The notes under the pieces were generated by a model. It worked only from the letters and a program-made list of their open reading frames with translations, had not been told where the DNA came from and did no database searches. This document shows, one piece after another, positions 1-7,449 of a stretch of 44,525 bases of DNA; within the stretch, counting starts at the first letter, position 1, and every line of letters begins with the position of its first letter. Source of the DNA: Chloroflexota bacterium (GTDB lineage Bacteria > Chloroflexota > Anaerolineae > Promineifilales > Promineifilaceae); NCBI GenBank assembly GCA_022616275.1, contig JAKEFB010000134.1:1-44525 (forward strand), read 5' to 3'. Position numbers and translations under genes: made by a program.

Positions 1-277
1 CCAGCTCGTCGGCCCGGCCGCAGGCAATGAGCAGCTTCGTCTCGAACATACCCGACATCAGCCCCCGCACTTGTTCATCATCCAGCAGACTACATTCGGC
101 CTGGATCTCCGGGCGCTGTTCCACTGGCGCGCTGGCCAGCTCCCGCGCCAGCCCCTCTGCCTCTGCCTGCCAGGCCGCCGCCCCACCCACCAGGATGAGC
201 AGCAGCACTACCCCCACGCCGATCAGCCGCAGCCAGTGACGGCGCAGGGAAGGTGAATTGGACAAAAACCGATTCAT
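1..277 (-). CDS. Membrane-anchored protein of unknown function (partial, runs off the left edge)
   Basis: An open frame of 92 codons starts at ATG 277 and leaves the window at position 1. The start is supported by AGGAGA six bases upstream. The N-terminus is basic (residues 1-19, several Arg), followed by a strongly hydrophobic Leu/Val segment at about residues 19-34 and then a polar, acidic Ala/Glu/Gln-rich region. This predicts either a signal anchor or a signal peptide with an extracytoplasmic body. Two cysteines (near residues 62 and 85) lie in the exported part. I do not recognise the family, and the C-terminal portion is outside the window. Another frame opens at 293 with two Met codons but lacks the hydrophobic segment in a sensible context, so it was not chosen. 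Confidence 0.7.
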   Translation of the reverse strand, partial: MNRFLSNSPSLRRHWLRLIGVGVVLLLILVGGAAAWQAEAEGLARELASAPVEQRPEIQAECSLLDDEQVRGLMSGMFETKLLIACGRADEL

Positions 278-694
278 TTTTTCTCCTCATCATTGCTCAA
301 AACCCCCCAGAAGTTAATGCTGGTTAAGCAATTCCAATAAAATAGTGATTCACCAGGCAAGTCCGACCATTTTCCTCCTTACAATACTGGTAACAGTAAG
401 CAACGTTTTGACAGGCGGCCGTGGCTAGAAAACAGCTCAACGATAGTTGGAGATCGGCCGCAGTCAGTGGTTGGCGGCAATGATAGGGCAAGTCTGAATA
501 GTTGCCGGGTGACAGTACACCGCCTGGCCCACGTTATACCTACAGACCAGGGTAGCTTACGTCTGCCTATCCTTCCCAAAACAGGTGTAGCCAGTTAGCC
601 ACTAAATTTATCTGCTTTTTGATAAATCTTCAATGACCAATTTCCTGTGGCTGATGGCAAAAGTCGGCTACAATAGAAGTGGTCGTTTTGCCAG
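278..694. other. Intergenic region between divergent genes
   Basis: About 417 bases lie between the leftward gene ending at 277 and the rightward ATPase gene at 695. A possible minus-10 box TACAAT is at 669-674, 21 bases before the ATG of the ATPase gene, but I see no convincing minus-35. The leftward gene has only its ribosome binding site. No convincing coding sequence, tRNA or repeat is visible. A short minus-strand frame at 379-579 has no ribosome binding site and an arbitrary composition. Confidence 0.5.
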
Positions 695-2845
695 ATGGAA
701 GTACGACAAGCCAAGCACAACCCCTATACTATCAACGGGCCTGTGGTTGACCAGGACCTGTTTTTTGGTCGGCAGCAATTCTTTGCCTGGCTCCAGGAAC
801 ACCTGGAACAGAGCCGGCTCCTGGTTTTGCACGGCAATAGGGGAATGGGCAAGACTTCTATTCTGTGCCAGTTGGAAGCCGGCCGCCTGGAACCGGGTAT
901 CGTCGCCGTGACAGTAGATGCGGCTACGCTCACCGGGGACACTTTGAGCGGCTTCATGTGGCAACTCGGCCAACAGATGAGCCAGGGGTTAAGCCAGCAA
1001 GGCGTAGTTGTCCCCCTCCTGGACAAAGACGGCTTCATTGCCACCCCCAGGCGAGCCTTCAATAACCAGTTGCTAAGCCCCCTGCTAAAACACCTGGAGA
1101 ACCGCTGTCTGCTCCTCGCTTTCGACAACATGGATGAGTTTATTAGGCAGGTTCAGGAGCGCTTTTTTGAACAGACCATCCTTTCCCATTTATACCATTT
1201 GCTGCAAGAATACGACCAGCTAATCTACCTGTTCGCCCTGGAAAGCAACCCGGCCGCCCTTCCATTCGACGTCCTGGCTCCCTTCCAACTCAACCACTTT
1301 TACCAATTGGACGCCCTGGACCGGGAAGACGCGCTTGATTTGATGCGCCGGCCGGCGCCTTATCGCGTCTTTACTGAAGTCAGCGACTACGTCCTGGATA
1401 TTACCGGCGGCCATCCGGCCGACGTGCAGCGCATTTGCCACGCTCTGTACGAGCGGGCCCAGCAGAGCAATCTGACCCAGGTGACTCTGGCCGATGTTTT
1501 CACCGTCCTGCAAACCAGCCTCAGGGAAAGCGATTTTTACACGCCGGTCTACCGCCGCCAGGCCACCACCACCGCCCAAATTATCCCGGCCATTACTGGC
1601 CAGTTAGCCACAGGCTATCCCGGCCGGCCCGGTCGCCGCTCACTGCGCCGGCCTGTTCTTCTGGTCGCTTTTCTCTTCTTGGTCATCGCCTTCGCCTTCG
1701 CCACCCCGCGCCTCCGTCAAATCTGGGCAGTAGCCCAGGGCAGCCAGACAGCTACTGCCACCAGCCGGCCGGCTGCCACCGCCACCTTGCCCCCACGAGC
1801 CACTGCTACGCGGGCAGCCGTAACAGCCCAGGCCACGCCCCGGCCGGCCATCCCGACCCGCCCCGAGTTGGCCGAGTCGGGCGACCTAACTCCGCCAACT
1901 CCACCTACGGCGACCGCGACCGCTACAGCGACTCCAATCGCGACTAGCACTATACCTGCCACCCGCCCCCTGCCGTCTGCCACTCCCTCTCTACCCTCTG
2001 CCACCTGCGCGCCACTCCCCGCGCCCTGCTCCCTGCCCCCCACCATCGTCCGCGAACAGGATGGCATGCCCATGCGCCTCATCCCGGCCGGCGCCTTTCT
2101 GATGGGCTCCGAAGAAACCAATCCCTCGGCCGGACCGGACGAATTTCCCCAACACGAAGTCGCCCTCGACGCCTTTTACCTGGATCAGTACGAGGTCAAC
2201 GTCGCCCAATACACCGCCTTTCTCAACACCCAGGGCGCTTACCAAGGAGCCTGCCAGGGGTACGATTGCGCCTGGCCCCGTCTCATCGTCGGCTACACCA
2301 GCTACATCGTCGAAGAAGGTCAAGAGGGCGAGCGGAGCTATTCAGTCTGGCCCGGTTACGACAACTACCCCGTCAACCACGTCAGTTGGTACGGCGCTTT
2401 CGCTTATTGCCAGGCTATGGCTGCCCGCCTGCCCACCGAGGCCGAATGGGAGTATGCCGCCCGTGGCGCCGACGGCCGGGAATATCCCTGGGGCAACGAG
2501 CCACCCGACCAGACCCGGGCCGTCTTCCGCAGCAACACCTTCCAGGATTTGAAACCTGTAGACGCCTTGCCCGGCGGGGTCAGCCCCTTCGGCATTTATG
2601 CCCTGGCCGGCAGCATGTGGGAGTGGGTCGCCGACTGGTACCGGCCCGATTACTACGACAACAGCCCGGCCGGCAATCCCCAGGGGCCGGCCAGCGGCCT
2701 CGGTCGGGTCACGCGTGGCGGTGCCTGGCCCAACAACAACGAAGAAGACCGCATCCGCTCTGCCAACCGCAACTGGCTCGAACCTGACTTCATCAGCTCG
2801 GCCGTCGGCTTCCGCTGCGCCCGCACCCCTCTCCCCAATCCGTAA
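695..2845 (+). CDS. STAND-like ATPase fused through a membrane segment to an FGE-like (sulfatase-modifying factor) domain
   Basis: 716 residues in three parts. The N-terminal P-loop ATPase has Walker A GNRGMGKT at residues 47-54 and a Walker-B-like LLLAFDNMDEF near 137-147, as in AAA_16/STAND NTPases. A single membrane helix lies at about 319-338, followed by a Pro/Thr/Ala-rich linker. From about 459 to 712 there is an FGE-sulfatase (SUMF1/EgtB-like) fold, with GAFLMGS, RLPTEAEWEYAARG, GSMWEWVADWY and a final VGFRCAR. The stretch after TRGGAW, where true formylglycine-generating enzymes carry their two catalytic cysteines, reads PNNNEEDR and has none. A ligand-binding or structural role is therefore more likely than Cys-to-formylglycine conversion. 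The ATPase is predicted to be cytoplasmic and the FGE domain outside. Part of the linker is encoded by degenerate CTGCCAC-type repeats. Confidence 0.88.
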   Translation: MEVRQAKHNPYTINGPVVDQDLFFGRQQFFAWLQEHLEQSRLLVLHGNRGMGKTSILCQLEAGRLEPGIVAVTVDAATLTGDTLSGFMWQLGQQMSQGLSQQGVVVPLLDKDGFIATPRRAFNNQLLSPLLKHLENRCLLLAFDNMDEFIRQVQERFFEQTILSHLYHLLQEYDQLIYLFALESNPAALPFDVLAPFQLNHFYQLDALDREDALDLMRRPAPYRVFTEVSDYVLDITGGHPADVQRICHALYERAQQSNLTQVTLADVFTVLQTSLRESDFYTPVYRRQATTTAQIIPAITGQLATGYPGRPGRRSLRRPVLLVAFLFLVIAFAFATPRLRQIWAVAQGSQTATATSRPAATATLPPRATATRAAVTAQATPRPAIPTRPELAESGDLTPPTPPTATATATATPIATSTIPATRPLPSATPSLPSATCAPLPAPCSLPPTIVREQDGMPMRLIPAGAFLMGSEETNPSAGPDEFPQHEVALDAFYLDQYEVNVAQYTAFLNTQGAYQGACQGYDCAWPRLIVGYTSYIVEEGQEGERSYSVWPGYDNYPVNHVSWYGAFAYCQAMAARLPTEAEWEYAARGADGREYPWGNEPPDQTRAVFRSNTFQDLKPVDALPGGVSPFGIYALAGSMWEWVADWYRPDYYDNSPAGNPQGPASGLGRVTRGGAWPNNNEEDRIRSANRNWLEPDFISSAVGFRCARTPLPNP

Positions 2846-2930
2846 ATCCTGCAAATCCGCGTCCCCCTGCCACTTGCCACCTTCCTCCTAAACAAGTATG
2901 ATCACCGCCAATTATTCTGGAACGATAAAA

Positions 2931-2966
2931 AAGCTGAAAGCTGATAACTGGTAGCTGACAGCTACC
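2931..2966. repeat. Heptamer-like repeat of AGCTGA(A/C/T) units with hairpin potential
   Basis: Units of AGCTGAA, AGCTGAT and AGCTGAC follow one another. The end reads GGTAGCTG-A-CAGCTACC, an eight-base-pair inverted repeat. It lies directly upstream of the AGGAG ribosome binding site of the Trm112-like gene. The same unit recurs at 3297-3330 and 16163-16204. Confidence 0.75.
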
Positions 2967-2983
2967 CTACAGGAGCAAGCACA

Positions 2984-3247
2984 GTGAGCGAACAGGTAAA
3001 CGAAGCCCCCCCCATCAGCCCTGAATTATTGGAAATTTTACGTTGCCCGCTGGCCGTCCAGGAAAAGGAAAAATACGGCGACGACCCCGGCCGGCTGCGG
3101 CTGGTCCACAACACCTGGCTGGTCTGCGACGATTCTGGCCTGAAATACCCCATCCGCGACGGCATCCCGGTCATGCTGATTGAGGAAGGCCAGAAGTGGA
3201 AAGATACCCCTGAAGAACAATTGCCCGTCCCCCCACCCCCGGCCTAG
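2984..3247 (+). CDS. Trm112-like (UPF0434-type) small protein
   Basis: 87 residues. The GTG start is chosen because AGGAG lies eight bases upstream (2971-2975). The motif LEILRCPLAV (residues about 16-25) and the pattern LVCDDSGLKYPIRDGIPVML (about 46-65) match the Trm112/YcaR fold, small partners or activators of methyltransferases. Canonical members usually carry CxxC pairs. Here each half keeps only one cysteine (RCP and LVC), so a standard zinc site is doubtful. The C-terminus is a Pro-rich tail. The gene stands alone between the ATPase gene and the converging glutamate synthase operon, so the partner cannot be inferred from context. Confidence 0.8.
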   Translation: MSEQVNEAPPISPELLEILRCPLAVQEKEKYGDDPGRLRLVHNTWLVCDDSGLKYPIRDGIPVMLIEEGQKWKDTPEEQLPVPPPPA

Positions 3248-3296
3248 TTGGTTCGTGAGGAGACCACATGGGTTGCGGCTCGCCACGAAGGAATGA

Positions 3297-3330
3297 AAAA
3301 GCTTACAGCTTATAGCTGACAGCTATTTAA
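3297..3330. repeat. AGCTTAC/AGCTTAT/AGCTGAC repeat, second copy
   Basis: A degenerate seven-base period (AGCTTAC, AGCTTAT, AGCTGAC, AGCT) of the same family as 2931-2966 lies in the 140-base gap between the Trm112-like gene and the converging glutamate synthase gene. An AAGAAGGAG sequence follows at 3329-3337. Its next codons (from about 3341) stay open for 16 codons but have no standard start, so this may be a remnant of a lost gene start. Confidence 0.65.
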
Positions 3331-3387
3331 GAAGGAGCGCGTCATCTACAAAATCGAACCCACCCCGTTACCTACCGGGACAGGTAA

Positions 3388-6003
3388 TTAGTGTTTTGTT
3401 ACCCACGCCTCTTCCGCCTGCAGCGCCCGCACCGCCGCCGGCCGGATCTTGCGGTAGACCATCTCCGGGGGCAGCCGCCGCTCCTCCACCTCTAGCAACC
3501 GGCCGGCGGGGATGCCAAACAGCCGCTCGTTTTCCTCCAGGTACGGCAAAATCAATTCCCAATCTCGCCCTTCAAAGGGGTAAAACTGGCCGCCGTTGAG
3601 CTGGTCGTCCGTCATCCGGCCGTGCGGGTCGCGGACGTAAATCGCCCCGCCCGAGGCCAGCGAGAACAGATTGCCGCCCGGATAAGGTGTCTCCAGCTCC
3701 TCGACCTCGCCGTCGTCGGTCAGGCGAATACCGTTGAGGATGACAAAACCGCCGCCGTTGTGTGGGTCGCCCGCCATAAACGACTCTGCCAGGTAATCCA
3801 GGCACGTCCCGTTAATCACCACCCGCGGCCGGCCCACGGCGTTAATCAGCGGCCGGCCGGCGGCGTTACCCAACACGTACGCCTGCCCGCCCTTAGCCCC
3901 ATACATAAACGTCTGGCCCACGTCGCCGTACACCACCAGCTTCCCGGCCTTCATAATCTGGGCCAGTTGGTCCTGGGCGTTGCCGTGGACTGTGATTACC
4001 ATCCCGTCAATACCCGAGGCCAGGTAATCCCCCGGCGAGCCATACACGTCAATCCCCATCCCTTTCGTCTCCGCGCCAAAGCCGTTGCCGATAAAGCGAT
4101 GGCCTTCGGCGTGGGCGACGATAATCTTGCGGAAGCCGTTCCGGTACAGGCGAACAATTTCCATTGCCAGCGACTGCGGGCCTTCCGGCTTGTACCCCCG
4201 GGCATCCACGACCGCCGTCTGGCATTCCCGGGCCAATGAAGCATACGGCCGCTCGGCGCTGCTGGTGACGTAACCGTGCGTCGGTCTTTGGCCCATCGCC
4301 TCCACCAGCCGGCCGAAACTCTGGTCCACCAGCGCCAGCAGGCTACTGCGCCGCAGTTTGCCGGTCGGGTAGCGCCGGTCCATCAACAGCGTCAACGTCT
4401 CCACCGCCCGCGTCCGCCCCTCGTCCTCGCCGGCCGCCTCTTCCAGCGCGCCTAAAAACGCCAATACGTCTTCATACTCCCACTGTGGCAACCTGTCCGT
4501 CACCCACTCAAACAAATCATTTTTAGATTTTAGATTTTGGATTTTAGATTGTGGGTTGTGGGTTATAGCTTCCTCTTTTGCTAATCCAAAATATGGTTCC
4601 CGGCTGGCGTCGAAGGGAACCGGCCGGCCGAACTTATCCGTGCAACTCAGGCGGGCCGAGCCGTTGCCGTTCGGATAGGCGCTGAAGATAAAAGCCCCGC
4701 CGTCGGTGTGGCTGCCGCCGCGCGCATTCCAATAGCGGTCGGCCCGGCTCCAGAAGCGGCCGTCGTCAGCCGACAGGCTGGCCAGCGCTGCGTCAATCGC
4801 CTGCTTCTCCGACGCGGCAAAGCCAATGGCCGGCCCGTCCGGGCCGACCTGCTGCCAGGCAAAGACCTGCGGCCGGAGCATCGAGGTGTCGGTGATGCAG
4901 GTCAGGCGATGTACCGGGGCGTCCTGCTCCTGGTCGGCCTGGGCGATGAGGAAAAACCACGGCCCGTCTGGCGAGCTGTGCATGTGCGTCACCTGCAGCA
5001 TCTCGTAAATGCGCTGCTTATCGGCCGGCAACATGGCAAAGTCCCGCTCCGTCGTCGGCGCCAGCGCCTCAATCACGTACTCAAGTGGGTAACCGTACGT
5101 CCGGTGTAGCAAATCAAACACCTGCACCGACACCTCCGTATCGGTCAGGAAAAGTTGGTAAATGTTCCGCTGCGCCAGGTATTCACTGATCGAAGCATAA
5201 TTGGCAAAATCGCCGTTGTGTACCAGCGCCTCGTTCAGCCCTACAAACGGATGCGCCCCGCCCGGGTGCCACACCCGCCCCTTCGTCGGGTAGCGATGGT
5301 GGCCAATCCAGACGTGCGCCTGCATCTCCTCCAACTGGTAATAACGGACCACGTCGTCCCCATATCCGACCATCTTCATGACCAGCAGATTTTTGCCATG
5401 GGAGAGGACAAAGGCTCGTGTCCGGCCGGTGGAAGCGTAAAACTCCATGTTCAGCCGCATTGTGTTCTGGTAAACAATCTCGTCCTCCACCTGCCGGCGG
5501 TCCATCTCCAGGCCATGCGCCTGCTGGAACGCGTCAAACACGGCCCGCTTCACCCGCACAAAATAATGGTAGACCTCCGGCGGCTCCACTTCCAGTCGGG
5601 TCAGCACCCGGTAATCAGGCAGGCTGGGCGCCCGGCGCGCCTGGTCTATCTCAAACGTCGGGTAAATATATTTCTGCTCGACCTCCTCCCGGCACGAACG
5701 GTCCAGGTAAGCCACGGCCAGCAGATAATCGTTCTCCAGCACCCCCTGGCTAACGCCAAACTCCTCGGCCACCAGTCCCACGGCGGCAATCCCGCCGCCC
5801 TTGCCGTTGCCCCGGTTGCGCATCTGGTCCAGCGCCTGCAGCAAATGGCGGCCGGCAATCTTTTCGCTACAGGCCATGCCGATAACGCCACAGCCACCTT
5901 CGGCCGCCTCGTCCCGTCCGTCCGGCCGCCACTCCCCATCCGGCCGCAGCCTCCAGCGCGAACGCAATATCTTCTCAATTGTCGCGTGACGAGAAATCAT
6001 CAT
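3388..6003 (-). CDS. Glutamate-synthase-like protein: class II amidotransferase plus GXGXG domain, FMN domain absent
   Basis: 871 residues. After a 37-residue leader, Cys38 in GGCGVIG matches the N-terminal nucleophile of class II glutamine amidotransferases, so propeptide removal like that of GltB is expected. The N-terminal half (to about 480) is the glutaminase domain. The C-terminal part (about 600-830) has repeated glycine turns (GNGFGAETKGMG, YGDVGQTFMYGAKGG, NGGGFVILNG) of the GltB alpha-subunit GXGXG helix. The central and FMN-barrel domains that normally lie between them are missing and are supplied by the upstream gene. A linker near residues 483-495 is encoded by an AAAATCT-type heptamer repeat inserted in frame. 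ATG 6003 follows GAGGA. The gene is last in a three-gene operon. The likely role is release of ammonia from glutamine for transfer to 2-oxoglutarate. Confidence 0.88.
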   Translation of the reverse strand: MMISRHATIEKILRSRWRLRPDGEWRPDGRDEAAEGGCGVIGMACSEKIAGRHLLQALDQMRNRGNGKGGGIAAVGLVAEEFGVSQGVLENDYLLAVAYLDRSCREEVEQKYIYPTFEIDQARRAPSLPDYRVLTRLEVEPPEVYHYFVRVKRAVFDAFQQAHGLEMDRRQVEDEIVYQNTMRLNMEFYASTGRTRAFVLSHGKNLLVMKMVGYGDDVVRYYQLEEMQAHVWIGHHRYPTKGRVWHPGGAHPFVGLNEALVHNGDFANYASISEYLAQRNIYQLFLTDTEVSVQVFDLLHRTYGYPLEYVIEALAPTTERDFAMLPADKQRIYEMLQVTHMHSSPDGPWFFLIAQADQEQDAPVHRLTCITDTSMLRPQVFAWQQVGPDGPAIGFAASEKQAIDAALASLSADDGRFWSRADRYWNARGGSHTDGGAFIFSAYPNGNGSARLSCTDKFGRPVPFDASREPYFGLAKEEAITHNPQSKIQNLKSKNDLFEWVTDRLPQWEYEDVLAFLGALEEAAGEDEGRTRAVETLTLLMDRRYPTGKLRRSSLLALVDQSFGRLVEAMGQRPTHGYVTSSAERPYASLARECQTAVVDARGYKPEGPQSLAMEIVRLYRNGFRKIIVAHAEGHRFIGNGFGAETKGMGIDVYGSPGDYLASGIDGMVITVHGNAQDQLAQIMKAGKLVVYGDVGQTFMYGAKGGQAYVLGNAAGRPLINAVGRPRVVINGTCLDYLAESFMAGDPHNGGGFVILNGIRLTDDGEVEELETPYPGGNLFSLASGGAIYVRDPHGRMTDDQLNGGQFYPFEGRDWELILPYLEENERLFGIPAGRLLEVEERRLPPEMVYRKIRPAAVRALQAEEAWVTKH
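4521..4568. repeat. AAAATCT heptamer repeat inside the amidotransferase gene, in frame
   Basis: On the plus strand, TTTTAGA/TTTTGGA units with a seven-base period continue into GTGGGTT units. On the coding strand they add the residues PQSKIQNLKSK to the interdomain linker without breaking the frame. The same unit fills the junction at 34949-34980. Confidence 0.8.
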
Positions 6004-6027
6004 CGTTCCTCAAAATGTAATGAGCGC

Positions 6028-6146
6028 AGTTGGTGGAGTTGGGCGGCCCAACTCCATCCACTACGAGCAATGAGTGAACTTGCCCACTTGCAAACCTGCA
6101 AACTTGCATACTCGCAGCGACCCTTGGTCGCCACTCGCCCACCCGC
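6028..6146. repeat. Compound repeat cluster in the operon spacer (hairpin, octamers, 37-base dispersed repeat)
   Basis: The spacer between the FMN-domain gene and the amidotransferase gene holds three elements. First is TGGAGTTGGG-CGG-CCCAACTCCA, a perfect ten-base-pair hairpin at about 6032-6055. Second is a run of ACTTGCAA/ACCTGCAA octamers at about 6079-6110. Third is a 37-base stretch at 6106-6142 that recurs without change at 21907-21943 and contains GCGACC-CTT-GGTCGC. The GAGTTGGGCGGCCCAAC core also recurs at about 19619-19640. Confidence 0.8.
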
Positions 6147-7448
6147 TCACTCGCCTTTATACACCAACAGGTCTCTCCGGCCGCGCAACTCCCCAATCGA
6201 AGTCAGCCCCAGCCGCCGGAGAATATCCTCCAACTGGACAGACAGGGCATTGTAATAGTTACTAATCCTCTCCATACCCCACTCCGGGTCCACCAGCAGT
6301 TGCAGCTCCGGGTCCGTCGTCGTCAGGCCAAACGGGCAGCCCCGGCCGCGTTCACAATTAGAACAACGCGTGCAGCCCAGGGCCACCAGGTCGCCTGTGC
6401 CGATCACGCAGCCGTCCGCCCCCAGGGCAATCGCCTTGGCCATGTCGTCAGCCGTGCGCACGCCGCCGCTGGCTATCAACGTCACTTCGTCGCGAATGCC
6501 TTCGCTCTCCAGGTAACCGTGTACCTTGGGAATGGCAAACTCGACCGGCATGGCGATATTCTTCTTGGCAATCTCCGGCGCCGCGCCCGTGCCGCCGTAA
6601 GAGCCGTCCAGGTGAATGATGTGCGCCCCGGCGTAATAGCTGCCGACGGCCACCATATCCACGTCGTGTGGCGTCGAGACCTTCACCGAAACCAGGGCTG
6701 CAGGGTTGACCGTCTTGATCCAATCTACGTGCTTGCGATGGTCCTCCACCGAGTACACTGAGTGGAACGGGAACGGCGAAAAGAGGCTCACCCACGGTAC
6801 GCTTTCCCGGATAGCCGCCACCGTGGCCGTCGTCTTGTCCCCCAGGAGGTGGCCACCCAGCCCCGGCTTGGCCCCCTGGGCGTATTTAAACTCCACAATC
6901 GGCGCGTACTGGATCGTTTCCTCCCGCACGCCGAACATCCCTGTCGCCACCTGCGTAATCACCCGGTGTTTGTAAGGAACCAGGCCCGGCGGGTATCCAC
7001 CCTCCCCGGTACAGGTAAACGTATTCCAGGCCTCGGCCGCCTTGGCCCGCGCCACCATCACCTGCTCACTCACCGAGCCATAAGACATGCCGCCGCCGTA
7101 AAAAGGCACCGAAATCTCGATCTCCCGGCCCTCGCCCCGGCGGTTCAAAGGAATCGCCAGGCTGATTGGCTTCGTTTCCGGCGTCCACTGTTCCTGGGGC
7201 AAAAATTTAAAGTCCAACACGTCAAATCCGCCCCCCGACCGGCCAACCCGGTACTCCAATCCGTTCTCCGGCGGCCGGCCGGTCCCGGCCATGTGCCAGG
7301 TAGACAAAATCAACTCCTCCGTCCAACGGAAATCGCCCATCGCTGGCGGCAGGCCATATTCCAACGTTGGCCACACAGCAAACCCGTGGCTCAACGCCTC
7401 CCGGCTCTTACGCGTCACATTCGGATTAATAACCTTCAACTCGTCCAT
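6147..7448 (-). CDS. Glutamate synthase, FMN-binding domain protein (archaeal-type split GltB)
   Basis: 433 residues from ATG 7448, one base after the upstream stop, with GGGAG five to six bases ahead. It has the glutamate-synthase FMN barrel: FYGGGMSYGSVSEQ near the start of the barrel, PGLGGHLLGDK, SVKVSTPHDVDMVAVGS, the FMN/substrate loop DGSYGGTGAAPE, and ASGGVRTADDMAKAIALGAD. A cysteine cluster CTRCSNCERGRGCPFG near residues 358-372 suits the Fe-S centre that passes electrons to FMN. It would form glutamate from 2-oxoglutarate and ammonia delivered by the amidotransferase subunit encoded downstream. No NADPH-binding GltD-type subunit is nearby, so a ferredoxin donor is more likely. An in-frame ATG 21 bases earlier would overlap the upstream gene. 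Confidence 0.9.
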   Translation of the reverse strand: MDELKVINPNVTRKSREALSHGFAVWPTLEYGLPPAMGDFRWTEELILSTWHMAGTGRPPENGLEYRVGRSGGGFDVLDFKFLPQEQWTPETKPISLAIPLNRRGEGREIEISVPFYGGGMSYGSVSEQVMVARAKAAEAWNTFTCTGEGGYPPGLVPYKHRVITQVATGMFGVREETIQYAPIVEFKYAQGAKPGLGGHLLGDKTTATVAAIRESVPWVSLFSPFPFHSVYSVEDHRKHVDWIKTVNPAALVSVKVSTPHDVDMVAVGSYYAGAHIIHLDGSYGGTGAAPEIAKKNIAMPVEFAIPKVHGYLESEGIRDEVTLIASGGVRTADDMAKAIALGADGCVIGTGDLVALGCTRCSNCERGRGCPFGLTTTDPELQLLVDPEWGMERISNYYNALSVQLEDILRRLGLTSIGELRGRRDLLVYKGE

Positions 7449-7449
7449 T

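Noticed and set aside
379-579. Minus-strand frame of 66 codons
   Set aside because: No ribosome binding site, no hydrophobic or domain pattern, and the composition looks random.
3341-3391. Open reading frame after AAGAAGGAG in the spacer
   Set aside because: It has no ATG, GTG or TTG start and is only 16 codons long; mentioned only as a possible remnant.
5155-6255. Long plus-strand open frame opposite the glutamate synthase genes
   Set aside because: It is antisense to a clear gene, crosses its start region, has arbitrary composition and no ribosome binding site. Long antisense frames are expected in GC-rich DNA with strong third-position bias.
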